From the NCBI RefSeq assembly GCF_014217805.1, contig NZ_CP055156.1, positions 1,866,585-1,930,584 on the forward strand: 64,000 bases of DNA, written 5' to 3'. This document shows positions 33,592-41,326 of this stretch, piece after piece. Numbering within the stretch: position 1 is the stretch's first letter; every line of letters starts with the position of its first letter. Under the pieces are notes generated by a model that saw nothing but the letters and a program-made list of their open reading frames with translations, was not told where the DNA came from and searched no databases. The position numbers were made by a program, and so were the translations under genes. Source of the DNA: Adhaeribacter swui. Its GTDB lineage: Bacteria > Bacteroidota > Bacteroidia > Cytophagales > Hymenobacteraceae.

Positions 33592-34887
33592 ATGACCAAC
33601 AGTTCGGTATCTCGCGAGCCCGTTACCAGTCCGGCTACAACCAATGCCAGTTACATGCGCTCTATCATTATTATAGGCACCTTATTTTTTATTTTCGGTT
33701 TTGTTACCTGGTTAAACTCGGTTTTAATTCCTTACCTGAAAATAGCTTGCGAGCTTAATAACTTTGAATCGTACTTAGTGGCATTTGCTTTTTACATATC
33801 ATATCTGGTGATGGCCATTCCGTCGGCGTGGGTGCTAAAAGCCACTGGATTTAAAAAAGGCATGTCGGTGGGCTTACTTATTATGGCGGTAGGTTGTTTA
33901 ATTTTTATTCCGGCTGCTACTTCGCGTACGTACATTTTATTCTTACTGGGCTTGTTTGTGCAAGGTACCGGTTTAGCTATTCTGCAAACGGCCTCTAACC
34001 CATATATCACCATTCTGGGGCCGCGGGAAAGTGGCGCCAAACGCATTAGCATTATGGGTATTTGTAATAAAGTGGCCGGCGCTATTGCTCCTATTATTCT
34101 GGGTAGCATTGTGTTATCCGAAGCCGATACTCTGGTAACCCGTTTAAATGGCATGGATGCCGTTCAGAAAGCAGCAGAACTGAATGAGCTAGCTTCCCGG
34201 GTAATTATGCCCTATATTATCATGACCGCTATTTTGTTGGTATTAGCCGTACTTATTTACTTTTCCGGCTTACCCGAAATTGATACCGATCAGGAAGATG
34301 AAACCGTAGCGGTAGCCAATACCAACAAAACCAGCATTCTGCAATTCCCGCATTTAATTATGGGTACCTTGGCTATGTTCTTGTACGTTGGGGTTGAAGT
34401 AATGGCGGGTGATACCGTTATTAGTTATGCGCACAACGCACAAGGTATTTCTTTAGATACCGCTAAATTCTTTACATCCTGCACCTTGGTGGCCATGATT
34501 GTGGGCTACGTTATTGGTATTTTAACTATCCCGAAATACATTAAACAAGAAAAAGCCTTGCAGATATCTGCTATTCTGGGGGTTATTTTGTCGGTAGTAG
34601 CTATTTTAACCGACGGGTACGTTTCAGTGCTTTGCGTTTCTTTGTTAGGTTTAGCAAACGCTTTGGTATTCCCGGCTATCTGGCCATTGGCTATTGCGGA
34701 TTTAGGCCGGTTTACCAAAATTGGTTCGTCGTTCCTGATTATGGCGCTGGCTGGGGGTGCGTTAATTCCGCTGGCTTATGGGCGCCTGGCCGATGTGCTT
34801 AACCTGCAACAAGCTTATTGGATTATGGTACCTTGTTATTTATTTATCTGGTATTATGCCGCTATTGGCCACAAAGCCCGCGCGTAA
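33592..34887 (+). CDS. Sugar MFS transporter, FucP/GluP (fucose permease) family
   Basis: 431 aa with 12 hydrophobic segments. FFIFGFVTWLNSVLIPYLK near the N-terminus (about residue 30), the FVQGTGLAILQTASNPYI segment in helix 4 (about 125-145) and the helix-7 block YVGVEVMAGDTVISY identify the fucose/glucose/galactose:H+ symporters. The exact sugar cannot be told; in Bacteroidota most such genes serve glucose, galactose or fucose. It stands alone, with a terminator after it. Confidence 0.9.
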   Translation: MTNSSVSREPVTSPATTNASYMRSIIIIGTLFFIFGFVTWLNSVLIPYLKIACELNNFESYLVAFAFYISYLVMAIPSAWVLKATGFKKGMSVGLLIMAVGCLIFIPAATSRTYILFLLGLFVQGTGLAILQTASNPYITILGPRESGAKRISIMGICNKVAGAIAPIILGSIVLSEADTLVTRLNGMDAVQKAAELNELASRVIMPYIIMTAILLVLAVLIYFSGLPEIDTDQEDETVAVANTNKTSILQFPHLIMGTLAMFLYVGVEVMAGDTVISYAHNAQGISLDTAKFFTSCTLVAMIVGYVIGILTIPKYIKQEKALQISAILGVILSVVAILTDGYVSVLCVSLLGLANALVFPAIWPLAIADLGRFTKIGSSFLIMALAGGALIPLAYGRLADVLNLQQAYWIMVPCYLFIWYYAAIGHKARA

Positions 34888-34908
34888 ATACAGATTTTTA
34901 AAAATTTT

Positions 34909-34936
34909 AAAAGCCTGGCCTTGTGCCGGGCTTTTT
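34909..34936 (+). terminator. Terminator of the MFS transporter gene
   Basis: AAAAGCCTGGC pairs with GCCGGGCTTTT (one mismatch) with a short loop and a run of T, 21 nt after the stop. Confidence 0.8.
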
Positions 34937-35087
34937 CATGATAGGGGATATCGTAAATTAAAGTATTTTTAAAAATCAAATACTAAAAACAAAACGTAAC
35001 AGTTACCGATTACAGAACTAAGGCTCCTGGTATCTCTAAGCTGGTTTATGTTGCTTGGTAAATTCTTCTTCTTTTAAATAATAGTGC

Positions 35088-36593
35088 ATGCAGTTGCGGG
35101 CAAATAAATTTCTCGTTTTTATTATCAGCTTCTTTCTTATTAATAATGCCGCTTTAGCGCAGCAAACTGCTCCGTCCCGGCGTTGTGCTACCAACCAAGT
35201 AACACAACAACTCGCGCAACGCTTGCCGGGTATAGCTGCCCAACAGCAAAGAGCAAAGCGCCAGGCCCAGGTGTTTCAGCAGCAAAAAAAGTTAGCCCGC
35301 TTGCAGCAACCAGTTATTGTGGTGCCGGTGGTGTTTCATGTAGTGTACCGTACTAGCCGCGAAAATATATCTACGGAGCAAATATTATCGCAATTAGACG
35401 TATTAAATACCGATTATCGTCGTATGAACGCGGATTCTGCTAAAACTTTGCCTCAATTTAAAAACCGGGCCGCTGATACGCGCATCCAGTTTTGCTTAGC
35501 CACCCGCGACCCCAACGGACAGCCAACTACAGGTATAACCCGCAAAAGAACTACCGCCACCAGTTTCGACCTGGATGATGCCGTGAAGTTTTCCAGCTAC
35601 TCCGGCCAGGATGCCTGGGATGCGGAACGTTACTTAAATATTTGGGTGTGTAATTTGTCCGGCGAAACCCTGGGCTACTCGCAATACCCCGGTGGGCCCA
35701 CCGAAACCGACGGCGTTGTGCTGGATTATACCACCATTGGGCAACCACCCGTAAACCCGTTTGCCTCTAATTATAATCTGGGCCGTACCGGCACCCACGA
35801 AATAGGCCATTGGCTGGGACTGCAACATATTTGGGGCGATATTGATGACGGAAGCTGCAGCGACTCCGACGATATTGCCGATACCCCAAATCAGGACAAG
35901 GCTTCTTCCGGTTGCCCTACCGGCACCGTAGTTTCTTGTAATAATAGTTTGCAAGGCGGCAATATGTATCAAAACTTTATGGACTACACCGACGACGCCT
36001 GTATGAATTTATTTACCCAGGGGCAGGCAGAATATATGCAAAGCATTTTAAATACGGTCCGGCAGGATATATTAACTACTGCCGTAGTGTGTGCCGTACC
36101 TTTAACAGCCGACTTTGTAGTGTCTGATACTATTATTGTGGCGGGTACCACCGTGCAGTTTAACGATGCCAGCGTGGGGGTAAAAGCCAATCAGTGGAGC
36201 TGGACTTTTGAAGGAGCCAGTACCGCTACTTCAAGTCAGCAAAACCCGGTGGTGCGGTACGATCAGCCGGGTACCTACACGGTGTCGCTTACGGCCAGCT
36301 TTAACTCTGTTTCGGATGCAGTTACTAAAACACAATACATTCGGGTAACTGGTACCGAAGCCATTATTTACCCTAATCCCGCACCCGATAAATTAAATAT
36401 TGAAGTGCCCGCCAATAAAGAACTGCAGCGAATTGAGCTAATAAACAGCGTGGGGCAGGTAATACTTACGCGGCAAGCTACGGCTAACTTTATAACTATT
36501 AACTTACCGGCTATGGCGAATGGCTTATACACTTGCCGTTTGTGGTACAAAGATGGCCGCACTGACGTTAAAAAAGTAGTAATTGCCCGGTAG
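35088..36593 (+). CDS. Secreted M43 (pappalysin-like) zinc metalloprotease with PKD and T9SS-type sorting domain
   Basis: 501 aa. Signal peptide to about residue 24 (ALAQQ). The protease domain (about 80-320) has GTHEIGHWLGLQHIWGD, the extended HExxHxxGxxH zinc site near residues 236-250, and YQNFMDYTDDACMNLFTQGQ with the Met-turn. A PKD-like domain follows (about 340-420). The last 75 residues (IIYPNPAPDKLNIEVP, GLYTCRLWY, KKVVIAR) are a type A C-terminal sorting domain, so the enzyme should leave the cell through the type IX system. Likely substrate is extracellular protein. Confidence 0.93.
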   Translation: MQLRANKFLVFIISFFLINNAALAQQTAPSRRCATNQVTQQLAQRLPGIAAQQQRAKRQAQVFQQQKKLARLQQPVIVVPVVFHVVYRTSRENISTEQILSQLDVLNTDYRRMNADSAKTLPQFKNRAADTRIQFCLATRDPNGQPTTGITRKRTTATSFDLDDAVKFSSYSGQDAWDAERYLNIWVCNLSGETLGYSQYPGGPTETDGVVLDYTTIGQPPVNPFASNYNLGRTGTHEIGHWLGLQHIWGDIDDGSCSDSDDIADTPNQDKASSGCPTGTVVSCNNSLQGGNMYQNFMDYTDDACMNLFTQGQAEYMQSILNTVRQDILTTAVVCAVPLTADFVVSDTIIVAGTTVQFNDASVGVKANQWSWTFEGASTATSSQQNPVVRYDQPGTYTVSLTASFNSVSDAVTKTQYIRVTGTEAIIYPNPAPDKLNIEVPANKELQRIELINSVGQVILTRQATANFITINLPAMANGLYTCRLWYKDGRTDVKKVVIAR

Positions 36594-36776
36594 CTGATTT
36601 TATTTTAAAGGACTGGTAAATCTAAAAATTTAAAAATTTAGAATTATAGGCGCCTTATTTTAAAACTTAACGGAACAATCTGGCAATAAAAATGTTATTT
36701 GCTTGCATAACTTGCAAAATTTAGGTGGTTTTTTAAAAAAATACATCTAAGCTGCTGAAAGTTCGTAACATACTTA

Positions 36777-36784
36777 TATATTTA
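36777..36784 (+). promoter_or_regulatory. Possible -7 box TATATTTA before the cysteine leader
   Basis: It fits TAnnTTTG in seven of eight positions and is 17 nt before the first leader ATG. No convincing -33 box was found. A start near 36791 would suit a leader-peptide transcript. Confidence 0.35.
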
Positions 36785-36801
36785 CGGCACCAAATAAGAA
36801 T

Positions 36802-36891
36802 ATGAAAACAAACGCTTTTTCTTCGGCTCAATTTCAGATACCTGCGGCATGCTGTGGTTTCTGTTGTATGGCTATGGCGGGAAAGGCTTAA
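36802..36891 (+). CDS. Cys-rich leader peptide 1 (29 aa), upstream of sulfite reductase
   Basis: ATG to TAA, 29 codons, peptide MKTNAFSSAQFQIPAACCGF followed by CCMAMAGKA. Four Cys codons (17, 18, 21, 22 at 36850-36867) stand in a CCGFCC cluster. A strong terminator hairpin begins 22 nt after the stop. The segment AAAGGC (36882-36887), starting 15 nt after the last Cys codon, can pair with GCCTTT inside the left arm of that hairpin. This is the layout of an amino-acid attenuator: a ribosome waiting for Cys-tRNA leaves the segment free and prevents the hairpin. The leader role is inferred; only the coding frame and pairing are seen. Confidence 0.7.
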   Translation: MKTNAFSSAQFQIPAACCGFCCMAMAGKA

Positions 36892-36912
36892 TTGTAAGTT
36901 TATATAATTATC

Positions 36913-36948
36913 AAAAAGGCCTTTTCTGCTACCAGGAAAGGCCTTTTT
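36913..36948 (+). terminator. Attenuator hairpin 1
   Basis: AAAAAGGCCTTT (36913-36924) is perfectly complementary to AAAGGCCTTTTT (36937-36948), with a 12-nt loop and T run. It lies between the two leader peptides. Confidence 0.8.
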
Positions 36949-36985
36949 AATTCTGTACTAATTCTATTAAAACGATATAGATAAT

Positions 36986-37054
36986 ATGTTATATGTAGCC
37001 GCTTCTTGTTGTTGTATGTGTTGTTTTGCCCCGCTAACAGATTGGCCGGTATAA
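36986..37054 (+). CDS. Cys-rich leader peptide 2 (22 aa), upstream of sulfite reductase
   Basis: ATG to TAA, 22 codons: MLYVAASCCCMCCFAPLTDW then PV. Five Cys codons (8-10, 12, 13 at 37007-37024). The segment AGATTGGCC (37039-37047), starting 15 nt after the last Cys codon, can pair at seven of nine positions with GGCCTTTCT of the next terminator's left arm. The spacing is identical to that of leader 1 although the peptides are otherwise unrelated. The role as attenuator is inferred. Confidence 0.7.
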   Translation: MLYVAASCCCMCCFAPLTDWPV

Positions 37055-37090
37055 ACTATTACATTCTGCGGAGTTATTAGTTTTGCGTTG

Positions 37091-37120
37091 GGCCTTTCTT
37101 CGGTAAGAGAAGGCCTTTTT
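37091..37120 (+). terminator. Attenuator hairpin 2, just before sulfite reductase
   Basis: GGCCTTTCTT (37091-37100) pairs with AAGAGAAGGCC (37105-37115), one bulge, tetraloop CGGT, then five T (37116-37120). The sulfite reductase ATG is 34 nt further on, so read-through past this hairpin is needed for expression. Confidence 0.8.
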
Positions 37121-37154
37121 AATTTAGAAAAAATAAAAAATTTAAAAATAGAAC

Positions 37155-39287
37155 ATGTTAAGTTTTCGGACCGAATTTGAAAATCCGTTGGTTTCAAAAG
37201 AAATTATTGAACTCGACAAAAAAATACGCCAGTTCCGGGGTGGCCAAATTCCCGACGAAAAATTCCGGAGTCTGCGTTTAACCCGCGGTATTTACGGCCA
37301 GCGCCAGCCTGGCGTGCAAATGGTGCGCATTAAGTTGCCATTTGGCCGTTTAACGGTAAAGCAATTACTCACCATTTCTGATGTATCGGATGAGTACGCC
37401 AGCAAAAACCTGCACTTAACCACCCGCCAGGATATTCAGATTCACTTTGTAAGCCTGGACCGCACGCCGGAACTATGGGCCAAACTAGCCGAAGATGATA
37501 TTACCTTACGCGAAGCTTGCGGGAACACGGTACGTAACGTAACTGCTTCGTTTGATGCGGGTATTAACCCTGAAGAACCGTTTGATGTTTCACCGTACGC
37601 TTACGAAACCTTCCGGTACTTTTTACGCAATCCTATTTGCCAGGACATGGGCCGGAAATTTAAAATTGCGTTCTCAGCCAGCGAAGCCGATACCGCCATG
37701 GCCTACATGCACGATATTGGTTTTGTGCCGAAAGTAAAAATAGAAAACGGCGAAGAAATCCGGGGTTTCCGGGTAGTAATGGGCGGGGGGTTAGGCGCGC
37801 AACCCATGCTGGCTAAGTTAGGTTACGAGTTTCTGCCCGAAGACCAGGTAATTCCGTTAATCGAAGCTGTTTTACGGGTATTCGACCGCCACGGCGAACG
37901 CGTTAGTCGCAACAAAGCCCGTTTAAAATATCTGATCGCTAAGATTGGTTTTGAAGCCTTCATGGACTTAGTGGCCATAGAACGCACCGCTATTAAGAGC
38001 AAGACCTATACCATCGACCGCAACAGCGTGCCACAACCCGAGCCAGCGCCTGCGCGCGAGATTCCGGCCGTTGAAATTTTAAACCAGAACCATTACGAGG
38101 CCTGGTTAAAAACTAACGTTACCGAGCAAAAGCAAAAAGGATTCTACTCTGTAAAAGCCCGCGTGTTAATGGGCGATATTAAAACTGCCGAAGCGCGTAA
38201 ACTGGCTGCTTTGGTACAGGATTTTGCCGCCGACGATATTCGGGTAACCGCTAACCAGGGCTTGCTGTTTAAATACATTCGTCCCGAAGCTTTACCTTAC
38301 TTTTTCCAGGAACTGAATAAATTAGGTTTAGCCAAACCGGGTTTCGATAGCACCGCCGATATTACAACCTGCCCCGGCACCGACACCTGTAACTTAGGTA
38401 TTACCAACAGCATGGGTATTGCCGAAGTGCTGGAAGACATGATTAAAGAAGAGTTCCCGGATTTAATCTATAACCACGACATTAAAATTAAAATTAGTGG
38501 TTGCATGAACTCCTGCGGGCAGCATGGTTTGGCCAATATTGGTTTCCACGGCAGTTCTATTAAACACGGTAACGCCGTAGTACCAGCTTTACAGGTAATG
38601 TTGGGTGGTGGTACTCTGGGCAACGGCGAAGGCCGGGTAGCCGACCGGGTAATTAAAGTGCCTACCAAGCGCGGTCCGCATATCTTACGCTTTTTATTCA
38701 ACGACTTTGAAGCTAACGCTCAGGACGGCGAATATTTCAACTCGTACTACGACCGCCAGGGCAAAAACTACTTCTACCAGTTATTAAAGCCACTGGCCGA
38801 TTTAAGCACCATGGCTCCCGATGATTACAAAGACTGGGGCCACGTAGAAGAATACGCTACTGCCATTGGGGTAGGAGAGTGCGCCGGCGTTATGATTGAC
38901 CTAGTAGCAACTTTGTTGTTTGAGGTAGAAGAAAAACTGGAGTGGGCAATAGAAGCTTTAAAAAATGGTCAATACGCCGATTCTATTTACCATAGTTACA
39001 GCATATTTGTGGGTACTGCCAAAGCTTTGTTATTAAGCAAAGGCGTGTCCTGCAACACACAAATTGGTATTATCAACGATTTTAATACCCACTTTGTAGC
39101 CGATGGTACTTTTACTTTCGCGCCGGATTTTAAAACCCACGTGCTGCAAATCAATCAAAATGAACCTACTCAGGAGTTTGCCCTGCAGTATTTAACCGAA
39201 GCCGAAACCTTCTTGGCGGCCGCTAAAACCTACCGCGGCGACGAAGTAAAACGGCCCGAAGTATTGGCAGATTTGCTAAACGCTTAA
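37155..39287 (+). CDS. Ferredoxin/NADPH-type sulfite (or nitrite) reductase with a C-terminal HEPN-like domain
   Basis: 710 aa. Residues 1-555 hold two ferrodoxin-like/siroheme halves; the Fe4S4-siroheme ligands are Cys406, Cys412, Cys450 and Cys454 (C-x5-C and C-x3-C). RQDIQIHF and NTVRNVT are substrate-side landmarks. Residues about 595-665 (WAIEALKNGQYADSIYHSYS, then TAKALLLSKG and INDFNTHF) resemble a HEPN helical domain without the catalytic R-x4-6-H. Likely reaction: sulfite to sulfide; the adjacent siroheme, exporter and sulfhydrylase genes favour sulfite over nitrite. Transcription probably depends on passing the two Cys leader attenuators upstream. The role of the extra domain is unknown; it may bind a partner or nucleotide. 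Confidence 0.9.
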   Translation: MLSFRTEFENPLVSKEIIELDKKIRQFRGGQIPDEKFRSLRLTRGIYGQRQPGVQMVRIKLPFGRLTVKQLLTISDVSDEYASKNLHLTTRQDIQIHFVSLDRTPELWAKLAEDDITLREACGNTVRNVTASFDAGINPEEPFDVSPYAYETFRYFLRNPICQDMGRKFKIAFSASEADTAMAYMHDIGFVPKVKIENGEEIRGFRVVMGGGLGAQPMLAKLGYEFLPEDQVIPLIEAVLRVFDRHGERVSRNKARLKYLIAKIGFEAFMDLVAIERTAIKSKTYTIDRNSVPQPEPAPAREIPAVEILNQNHYEAWLKTNVTEQKQKGFYSVKARVLMGDIKTAEARKLAALVQDFAADDIRVTANQGLLFKYIRPEALPYFFQELNKLGLAKPGFDSTADITTCPGTDTCNLGITNSMGIAEVLEDMIKEEFPDLIYNHDIKIKISGCMNSCGQHGLANIGFHGSSIKHGNAVVPALQVMLGGGTLGNGEGRVADRVIKVPTKRGPHILRFLFNDFEANAQDGEYFNSYYDRQGKNYFYQLLKPLADLSTMAPDDYKDWGHVEEYATAIGVGECAGVMIDLVATLLFEVEEKLEWAIEALKNGQYADSIYHSYSIFVGTAKALLLSKGVSCNTQIGIINDFNTHFVADGTFTFAPDFKTHVLQINQNEPTQEFALQYLTEAETFLAAAKTYRGDEVKRPEVLADLLNA

Positions 39288-39337
39288 TTCTTTATTCTGC
39301 ACGACAGATTTTTTAAAAATTTGGTATTTATAACCAG

Positions 39338-39399
39338 GCAGAAGTTGCTTTTTTATACTTGATAAACAATCAATTATAAAGGTGACTTCTGCATTTTTT
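39338..39399 (+). terminator. Weak hairpin with T run between sulfite reductase and the siroheme/TauE gene
   Basis: GCAGAAGT (39338-39345) pairs with ACTTCTGC (39385-39392), followed by six T. The loop is long (39 nt), so a plain terminator is uncertain; partial termination or regulation is possible. Confidence 0.45.
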
Positions 39400-39510
39400 G
39401 TTTTAAAGTCGTTATTTAGTCTACAGAATCAGTTTATTTTGCAACAGTTCAGATTTTAAAGCCAGCCGGTGAAAATCTGTTTTATTTAATACATATATTA
39501 TTAAAATTCT

Positions 39511-41058
39511 GTGTTAACTGAACCTAAAACTCTTACCGCCACTAACCAGGAGAACTATTTATTTCCGGTTTTCCTGAAGTTGCACGAACTGCATACTTTA
39601 ATAGTAGGTGGTGGCTTGGTGGGAGAAGAAAAAATTACGGCGGTGCTGCGCAATAGTCCGGAAGCCCGGGTAACGCTGGTAGCCACTCAAATTTTGCCTC
39701 AAATCCGGGAATTCGTCGCATCTTACCCGCAAGTTACTTTAATCGAAAGACCTTACGCCGCTACCGACCTGGAAGAGAAAGACCTGGTTATTGTGGCTAC
39801 CGATGATAAAGCCTTAAACCGGCAAATAAAACAACAGGCCAAAGCCCAAAAGTTACTCGCCAACGTAGCCGATACGCCGGATGAATGCGATTTTTACCTG
39901 AGTTCTATCGTCCAGAAAGGAAATTTAAAAATTGCTATTTCTACCAACGGCAAATCGCCCACGGTGGCCAAACGGGTAAAAGAAGTTTTAAACGACACAT
40001 TTCCGAACGAACTGGAAGCCGTACTGGATAACCTGCAGCAAATTCGGAACAGTTTAAAGGGCGACTTTGCCGAAAAAGTAAAACAACTAAATACCATAAC
40101 CGCAGTACTGGTGGATAAACCAGTTACTCCTACTATCACTGAAGCGCCTAAACCGGCGCCGGTGCCTTTGGTGCAACACATTAAACATTCCTGGCGGTAT
40201 CGGGTAATTATTGCCTTTTCTTGTTTAGGTCTGATGATTTCCGGACACTTGCTGTTCAGCTTTTTACCGCTGGATACCATTGGTGGCTACGCTTTGCAAT
40301 TAGCCGACGATATTGATTCTCAGATTCTGTGGTTTATGCTGGCGGGTTTTGTGGCGCAAATGATTGATGGGGCTCTGGGTATGGCTTACGGGGTAAGCGC
40401 CAGCACCTTCTTGCTCACGGTGGGTATTCCGCCGGCGGTGGCCAGCGCCAGCGTACACGCTTCCGAAATATTTACTAGTGGCGTTTCGGGTTTAATGCAC
40501 CTGCGTTTCAGGAACGTAAATAGCAAATTATTTAAAAATTTACTCTTGCCCGGCGTTTTAGGCGCTATTCTGGGAGCTTACATTCTTTCTTCTGCCGAAG
40601 ATTACTTATACATCATTAAGCCGCTGGTGGCTTGTTACACTTTGTTTCTGGGGGGCGTGATCATTAAAAAAGCGATAAAGAAAACTACCAAACGTAAACC
40701 GGTTCGCAAACTAGGCATTCTCGCTACCTTTGGCGGTTTCCTTGATTCGGTGGGTGGTGGTGGCTGGGGGCCAATTGTATCTTCGTCACTTATTGCTAGT
40801 GGCCGCAGCCCTTTGTACACCATTGGCTCCGTAAACTTGGCGGAGTTCTTTGTATCGTTGGCGAGTTCTATCACTTTTATTACGCTGCTGGGCTTTAATC
40901 ACTGGCAGGTAGTAGCCGGTTTAGTGCTGGGTGGGGTAGTAGCTGCTCCTATAGCCGCGGTACTGGCGCGTAAACTTCCCATAAAAGCCATGATGATTTT
41001 AGTAGGATTAATCGTGATTCTGGTAAGTTTGCGCAACATCATAACCATGATTTTTTAA
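39511..41058 (+). CDS. Fusion: siroheme synthase (precorrin-2 dehydrogenase/ferrochelatase) + TauE/SafE sulfite exporter
   Basis: 515 aa from a GTG start. Residues 20-205 are the CysG-N/Met8p enzyme: VGGGLVGEEK (NAD motif, 32-41), NVADTPDECDFYLSS (118-132) with the catalytic Asp, and STNGKSPTVAKRV. It would make siroheme from precorrin-2. A Pro-rich linker (203-222) leads to a membrane part (about 230-515) with eight segments and the TauE/SafE motifs DGALGMAYG and GGFLDSVGGGGWGP. Family knowledge: such proteins export sulfite or sulfoacetate. The fusion ties cofactor supply for sulfite reductase to anion transport. The same frame runs uninterrupted, so it is not two genes. Upstream gene: sulfite reductase. 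Confidence 0.9.
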   Translation: MLTEPKTLTATNQENYLFPVFLKLHELHTLIVGGGLVGEEKITAVLRNSPEARVTLVATQILPQIREFVASYPQVTLIERPYAATDLEEKDLVIVATDDKALNRQIKQQAKAQKLLANVADTPDECDFYLSSIVQKGNLKIAISTNGKSPTVAKRVKEVLNDTFPNELEAVLDNLQQIRNSLKGDFAEKVKQLNTITAVLVDKPVTPTITEAPKPAPVPLVQHIKHSWRYRVIIAFSCLGLMISGHLLFSFLPLDTIGGYALQLADDIDSQILWFMLAGFVAQMIDGALGMAYGVSASTFLLTVGIPPAVASASVHASEIFTSGVSGLMHLRFRNVNSKLFKNLLLPGVLGAILGAYILSSAEDYLYIIKPLVACYTLFLGGVIIKKAIKKTTKRKPVRKLGILATFGGFLDSVGGGGWGPIVSSSLIASGRSPLYTIGSVNLAEFFVSLASSITFITLLGFNHWQVVAGLVLGGVVAAPIAAVLARKLPIKAMMILVGLIVILVSLRNIITMIF

Positions 41059-41195
41059 AATTTAGTATATCCGGTATTAGTTAATCAACAACCATTTTGG
41101 TAGAACTTAAAATTGCTTATAGCCGGAAACTGATTAGCTGCGTAGCCAACAAGTTCCGCACTGAATGACTATATTTTTATTTAGGCACTTCTAAT

Positions 41196-41316
41196 AACTT
41201 GAAACTTGCAACTTGTAACCTGCAACTAATTTAATAACCTTTCAACTTTCCAACTTTTTAACTTTTTAACTTTTCAACCCATAACTTGCAACCTGCAACT
41301 TGTAACCTGTAACCCG
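41196..41316. repeat. Degenerate tandem oligonucleotide repeats (AACTTGCAACCTGTAAC type)
   Basis: Imperfect copies of ACTTGCAACTTGTAACCTGCAAC, a second run of AACTTTTTAACTTTTCAAC, and again AACTTGCAACCTGCAACTTGTAACC lie just before the metZ start. Low-complexity; it is not a CRISPR array and carries no conserved spacer pattern. Confidence 0.6.
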
Positions 41317-41326
41317 ATTCAAACCC

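Noticed and set aside
41196-41316. CRISPR array
   Set aside because: The words are degenerate and directly adjoining, without constant repeats and unique spacers, and there are no cas genes.
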